Positions 41,312-43,275 of a stretch of 43,275 bases of DNA are shown here, one piece after another. The notes under the pieces are model-generated. The model had not been told where the DNA came from, ran no database searches, and saw nothing but the letters and a program-made list of their open reading frames with translations. The stretch spans positions 1 through 43,275 of the forward strand of contig JACWEA010000007.1 of assembly GCA_014653775.1 (NCBI GenBank), written 5' to 3'. Numbering within the stretch: position 1 is the stretch's first letter; every line of letters starts with the position of its first letter. Source of the DNA: Pelagibacterales bacterium SAG-MED30. Lineage in GTDB: Bacteria; Pseudomonadota; Alphaproteobacteria; Pelagibacterales; Pelagibacteraceae. The position numbers were made by a program, and so were the translations under genes.

Positions 41312-42047
41312 TTTTAATTATTTCTAAATTTTCAAAATAAAGTGAATTCATTTTATCAAAAGACTTTCTTAAAGAGTTTATATCATTAAAGGGTCCTATT
41401 AATACCCTATAATTTGTTTCTGATATTTTAATTATATTTAGTTTCTTTAAAGAAGTTTCATCTTTAATTCTATCAATCATAAGTTCAGCTGTTTTTTTGT
41501 AATAAAAATCTGCTACTTTGATATAGTAAGAAAATTTTATATTTTTAGATTTTTGTTCTGTACTAGATATATTATTATTTAAATTGCTGATTTTTATGCC
41601 ATCTACAGGAGCTTTTTCTGCAACTTCTTTTTCTTCTTCAAATGTTTTGCTTTTTTTTGCAACAAAAGTTGAATTTTTGGAAATTAAAGTAATTTCTATA
41701 TAAGGTTCATTTAAATCAAGTTCTAAGATTTCTGCTATTCTTTTAGAAATAACTGAATTATAAAAATCGGAAAAATTATCTTTTGTTTTAACGGTAGCAA
41801 TTAAAGATTTGTTATTTAAAGGGTTTGTTAGTTTAACTGAAGAGTTTTTTTTTAATGTTTTATGAAAAATCTTTAAGGATCTATTATCTAATTTTTTTAA
41901 ATCTAAACTTTCATTATAGATTAATGTAAATCCTGTATTTGCATATTTTTTTTCTATTTGATTGTTTATTTTTTTAGAGCTTGAGTTATATGTTTCACAA
42001 GCACTTAATAAAAAAATTGATAAGAATATTAAATATTTAAATTTCAT
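41304..42047 (-). CDS. RlpA-like septal lipoprotein with SPOR domain, degenerate barrel
   Basis: A 247-residue lipoprotein (signal MKFKYLIFLSIFLLSAC, lipobox Cys17). The middle (about 45-130) follows the RlpA double-psi barrel: SVKLTNPLNNKSLIATV and SVISKRIAEILELDL correspond to the 'vtNl.ngrsv.VrvnDRGPF' and 'iDLS..AA..lG' parts, but the DRGPF element is KTKDNFSDF and the N-terminal ASWYG/F-x-G-T-A-S-G box is missing. The C-terminal SPOR domain (about 170-245, YYIKVADFYYKKTAELM ... YRVLIGPF) should bind denuded peptidoglycan. Transglycosylase activity is doubtful. Position between mltB and dacC is the standard RlpA locus. Confidence 0.8.
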   Translation of the reverse strand: MKFKYLIFLSIFLLSACETYNSSSKKINNQIEKKYANTGFTLIYNESLDLKKLDNRSLKIFHKTLKKNSSVKLTNPLNNKSLIATVKTKDNFSDFYNSVISKRIAEILELDLNEPYIEITLISKNSTFVAKKSKTFEEEKEVAEKAPVDGIKISNLNNNISSTEQKSKNIKFSYYIKVADFYYKKTAELMIDRIKDETSLKKLNIIKISETNYRVLIGPFNDINSLRKSFDKMNSLYFENLEIIKNV

Positions 42048-43029
42048 TTTTAAATTTATCTTTCAAAGTACAAACTGCTAAAGCAAATCTTAGAGATCTA
42101 TTCCATTTTAATATTATTTCATAATTATCATAAACTATATAAGCAGGATTTAAAGTTTCAGCATCTGGAATTATATCTTTATCGGGTGTTACAATTGCGA
42201 CATTAAAATTTTCGTTGTCAATATTTAAATCAGAATAATTATTTATATATTTTTTAAAAAATTTAAGTTTATTTTTATTGTGAATTTTTTTTGCTGAAAC
42301 GTTAAGATATTTGCTAGGTATATTTTCATTAAGTTCAACTTTATAAAAACATGGTTGATTTTTTTTCCAGCCAATTTTCGTTAAATAATTAGCGGCAGAT
42401 GCATATGCATCTTCTGAATTTTTTAGATCTATGTAATCATCTTTATTATAATCAAATGCATAATTTTTTATGGTAGATGGCATAAATTGAAAATAACCAA
42501 AAGCACCTGCCCAAGATCCATATAAAGTACTATAGTCAATTTGATTAGTATCTATAAGTTTTAAAAGTATCAATAGCTCTTTAGTAAAAAATTCTGATCT
42601 TCTTTTATCAAAACTTAAAGTGGCTAGGGATGATAAAATATCCATTTTACCTACATAAGTTCCAAAATTTGTTTCTATTCCCATTAATGCTAATAGTAAT
42701 TCTTTTTCTATATCAAATTTAATTTCAATAGAGTTAATCAATTCTTTATTTTGATTAAAAAAATTTAATCCTTTAACTAATTTTTTTGATGAAGTTCTTT
42801 TACTTACATAAGTTTTAGTATCTTCATAAAATTCAGGTTGAAAACGATCGTACTCAATTACTTTAGGTAGAAATTTTACATTTTTCATTACTAAATCAAA
42901 AGTATCTTCGGAAATATTATTTGAAAGAGCAATTTTTTTAAACTCACTTTTCCAGTTAGTAAAATTATCAGCATACGTAACAGGTATAATAAAAAATATT
43001 AATAAAAAGATAAGTCTAATTAGTTTCAT
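42037..43029 (-). CDS. mltB: Membrane-bound lytic murein transglycosylase B-like (GH103)
   Basis: Cleaves peptidoglycan glycan strands with anhydro-muramyl product formation. A signal peptide (residues 1-20, ending TYA) without lipobox suggests a soluble periplasmic form. The catalytic glutamate is Glu119 in LMGIETNFGTYVG; GSWAGAFGYFQFMPSTIKNYAFDYNKDDYIDL and EDAYASAANYLTKIGW are family hallmarks. Length 330. Overlaps the rlpA-like gene by 11 bases and the rarD-like gene by 14. Confidence 0.93.
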   Translation of the reverse strand: MKLIRLIFLLIFFIIPVTYADNFTNWKSEFKKIALSNNISEDTFDLVMKNVKFLPKVIEYDRFQPEFYEDTKTYVSKRTSSKKLVKGLNFFNQNKELINSIEIKFDIEKELLLALMGIETNFGTYVGKMDILSSLATLSFDKRRSEFFTKELLILLKLIDTNQIDYSTLYGSWAGAFGYFQFMPSTIKNYAFDYNKDDYIDLKNSEDAYASAANYLTKIGWKKNQPCFYKVELNENIPSKYLNVSAKKIHNKNKLKFFKKYINNYSDLNIDNENFNVAIVTPDKDIIPDAETLNPAYIVYDNYEIILKWNRSLRFALAVCTLKDKFKNEI

Positions 43030-43275
43030 ATAAATCTTTAAGATATATAATTACAGCAATCCAAATAATAATAAAACTCAGAAATTTAATTAACGAAAAC
43101 TCCTCATTATAATAGAAATAACCTAAAACAAACTGCAATGTAGGAGTAATATAAAAGATCATTCCAGTTGGACCCAAGCCAATTAACTCGACACCTCTAA
43201 CATAAAGGAATAAAGGAATCACTGTCATTGGACCTGCTAAAATTAAAAAAAGACTGAACCCAGGATTTGATAAAC
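43016..43275 (-). CDS. RarD-like EamA-family transporter, C-terminal part
   Basis: The frame is open to the window edge and continues beyond; the first residues visible are LSNPGFSLFLILAGP before MTVIPLFLYV. The seen part, about 85 residues, contains three hydrophobic segments and GLGPTGMIFYITPTLQFVLGYFYYNEEF, followed by IIIWIAVIIYLKDLYE, very close to the end of E. coli RarD ('LGFFQYIGPTLMFLLAVTFYGE', 'FIWVALAIFVMDAIY'). The methionine at 43228 is internal, not a start. RarD proteins are ten-helix permeases with an uncertain substrate. Overlaps the mltB start by 14 bases. Confidence 0.85.
   Translation of the reverse strand, partial: LSNPGFSLFLILAGPMTVIPLFLYVRGVELIGLGPTGMIFYITPTLQFVLGYFYYNEEFSLIKFLSFIIIWIAVIIYLKDLYETN

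Overview
The window looks like a piece of a streamlined, very AT-rich alphaproteobacterial genome of the SAR11 (Pelagibacterales) type. The evidence is the low GC content, strong lysine/asparagine/isoleucine bias, near absence of spacers, alphaproteobacterial gene orders (acpS-lepB-rnc-recO; bamE/CBP3-like/rpmF/plsX/ihfA/merR; mltB-rlpA-dacC-tmk-holB-metG-tatD-MBL) and a SAM-II plus SAM-V riboswitch pair in front of metY, an arrangement reported from Pelagibacter. Species was not determined; everything here is read from sequence and family knowledge.

Left part (1-23748). A plus-strand cluster acpS(end)-lepB-rnc-recO converges on hemB. A second plus-strand run holds a 2OG-Fe(II) hydroxylase-like gene, rpiB, glyA, nrdR, the riboflavin genes ribD-ribE-ribB-ribH, nusB, thiL and the proton pyrophosphatase hppA. 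ribH is shifted by one base in an A10 run. bamE and a CBP3-like cytochrome bc1 assembly factor start head to head on overlapping start codons, followed by rpmF-plsX-ihfA-merR-rpmG, a chorismate mutase and heme A synthase ctaA. metY lies on the minus strand with its tandem SAM riboswitches, divergent from rplM-rpsI. Then come argC, an unlisted 57-residue lipoprotein, hom, and two transporters (AEC and DMT families).

Middle part (23749-29198) is the accessory region. It has a 450-base gene-poor stretch, an MGMT-type alkyltransferase, a GC-rich structured RNA of about 190 nt ending in an intrinsic terminator whose U-tract touches the alkyltransferase start codon, a 57-residue two-helix membrane protein, a perfect 10-bp inverted repeat directly before a tyrosine recombinase, then two glycosyltransferase genes (one a fusion of two GT-B enzymes) and a GIY-YIG protein directly behind the 3' end of tRNA-Glu.

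Right part (29199-43275). On the minus strand: tRNA-Pro, an NDUFS4-like complex I subunit, an SbmA/BacA-like transporter, glpX and recJ, then tRNA-Glu. On the plus strand: a zinc-ribbon membrane protein, nhaA and a glutathione peroxidase. The window closes with a long minus-strand series in which nearly every gene overlaps the next: rarD-like (partial), mltB, rlpA-like, dacC, tmk, holB, metG, tatD and a PhnP-like metallo-hydrolase, linking peptidoglycan turnover, dTTP supply, clamp loading and tRNA charging. The most interesting items are the unassigned structured RNA and its terminator, the tandem riboswitch, the ribH frameshift, the integrase-linked inverted repeat, and NrdR with two CxC instead of CxxC knuckles.
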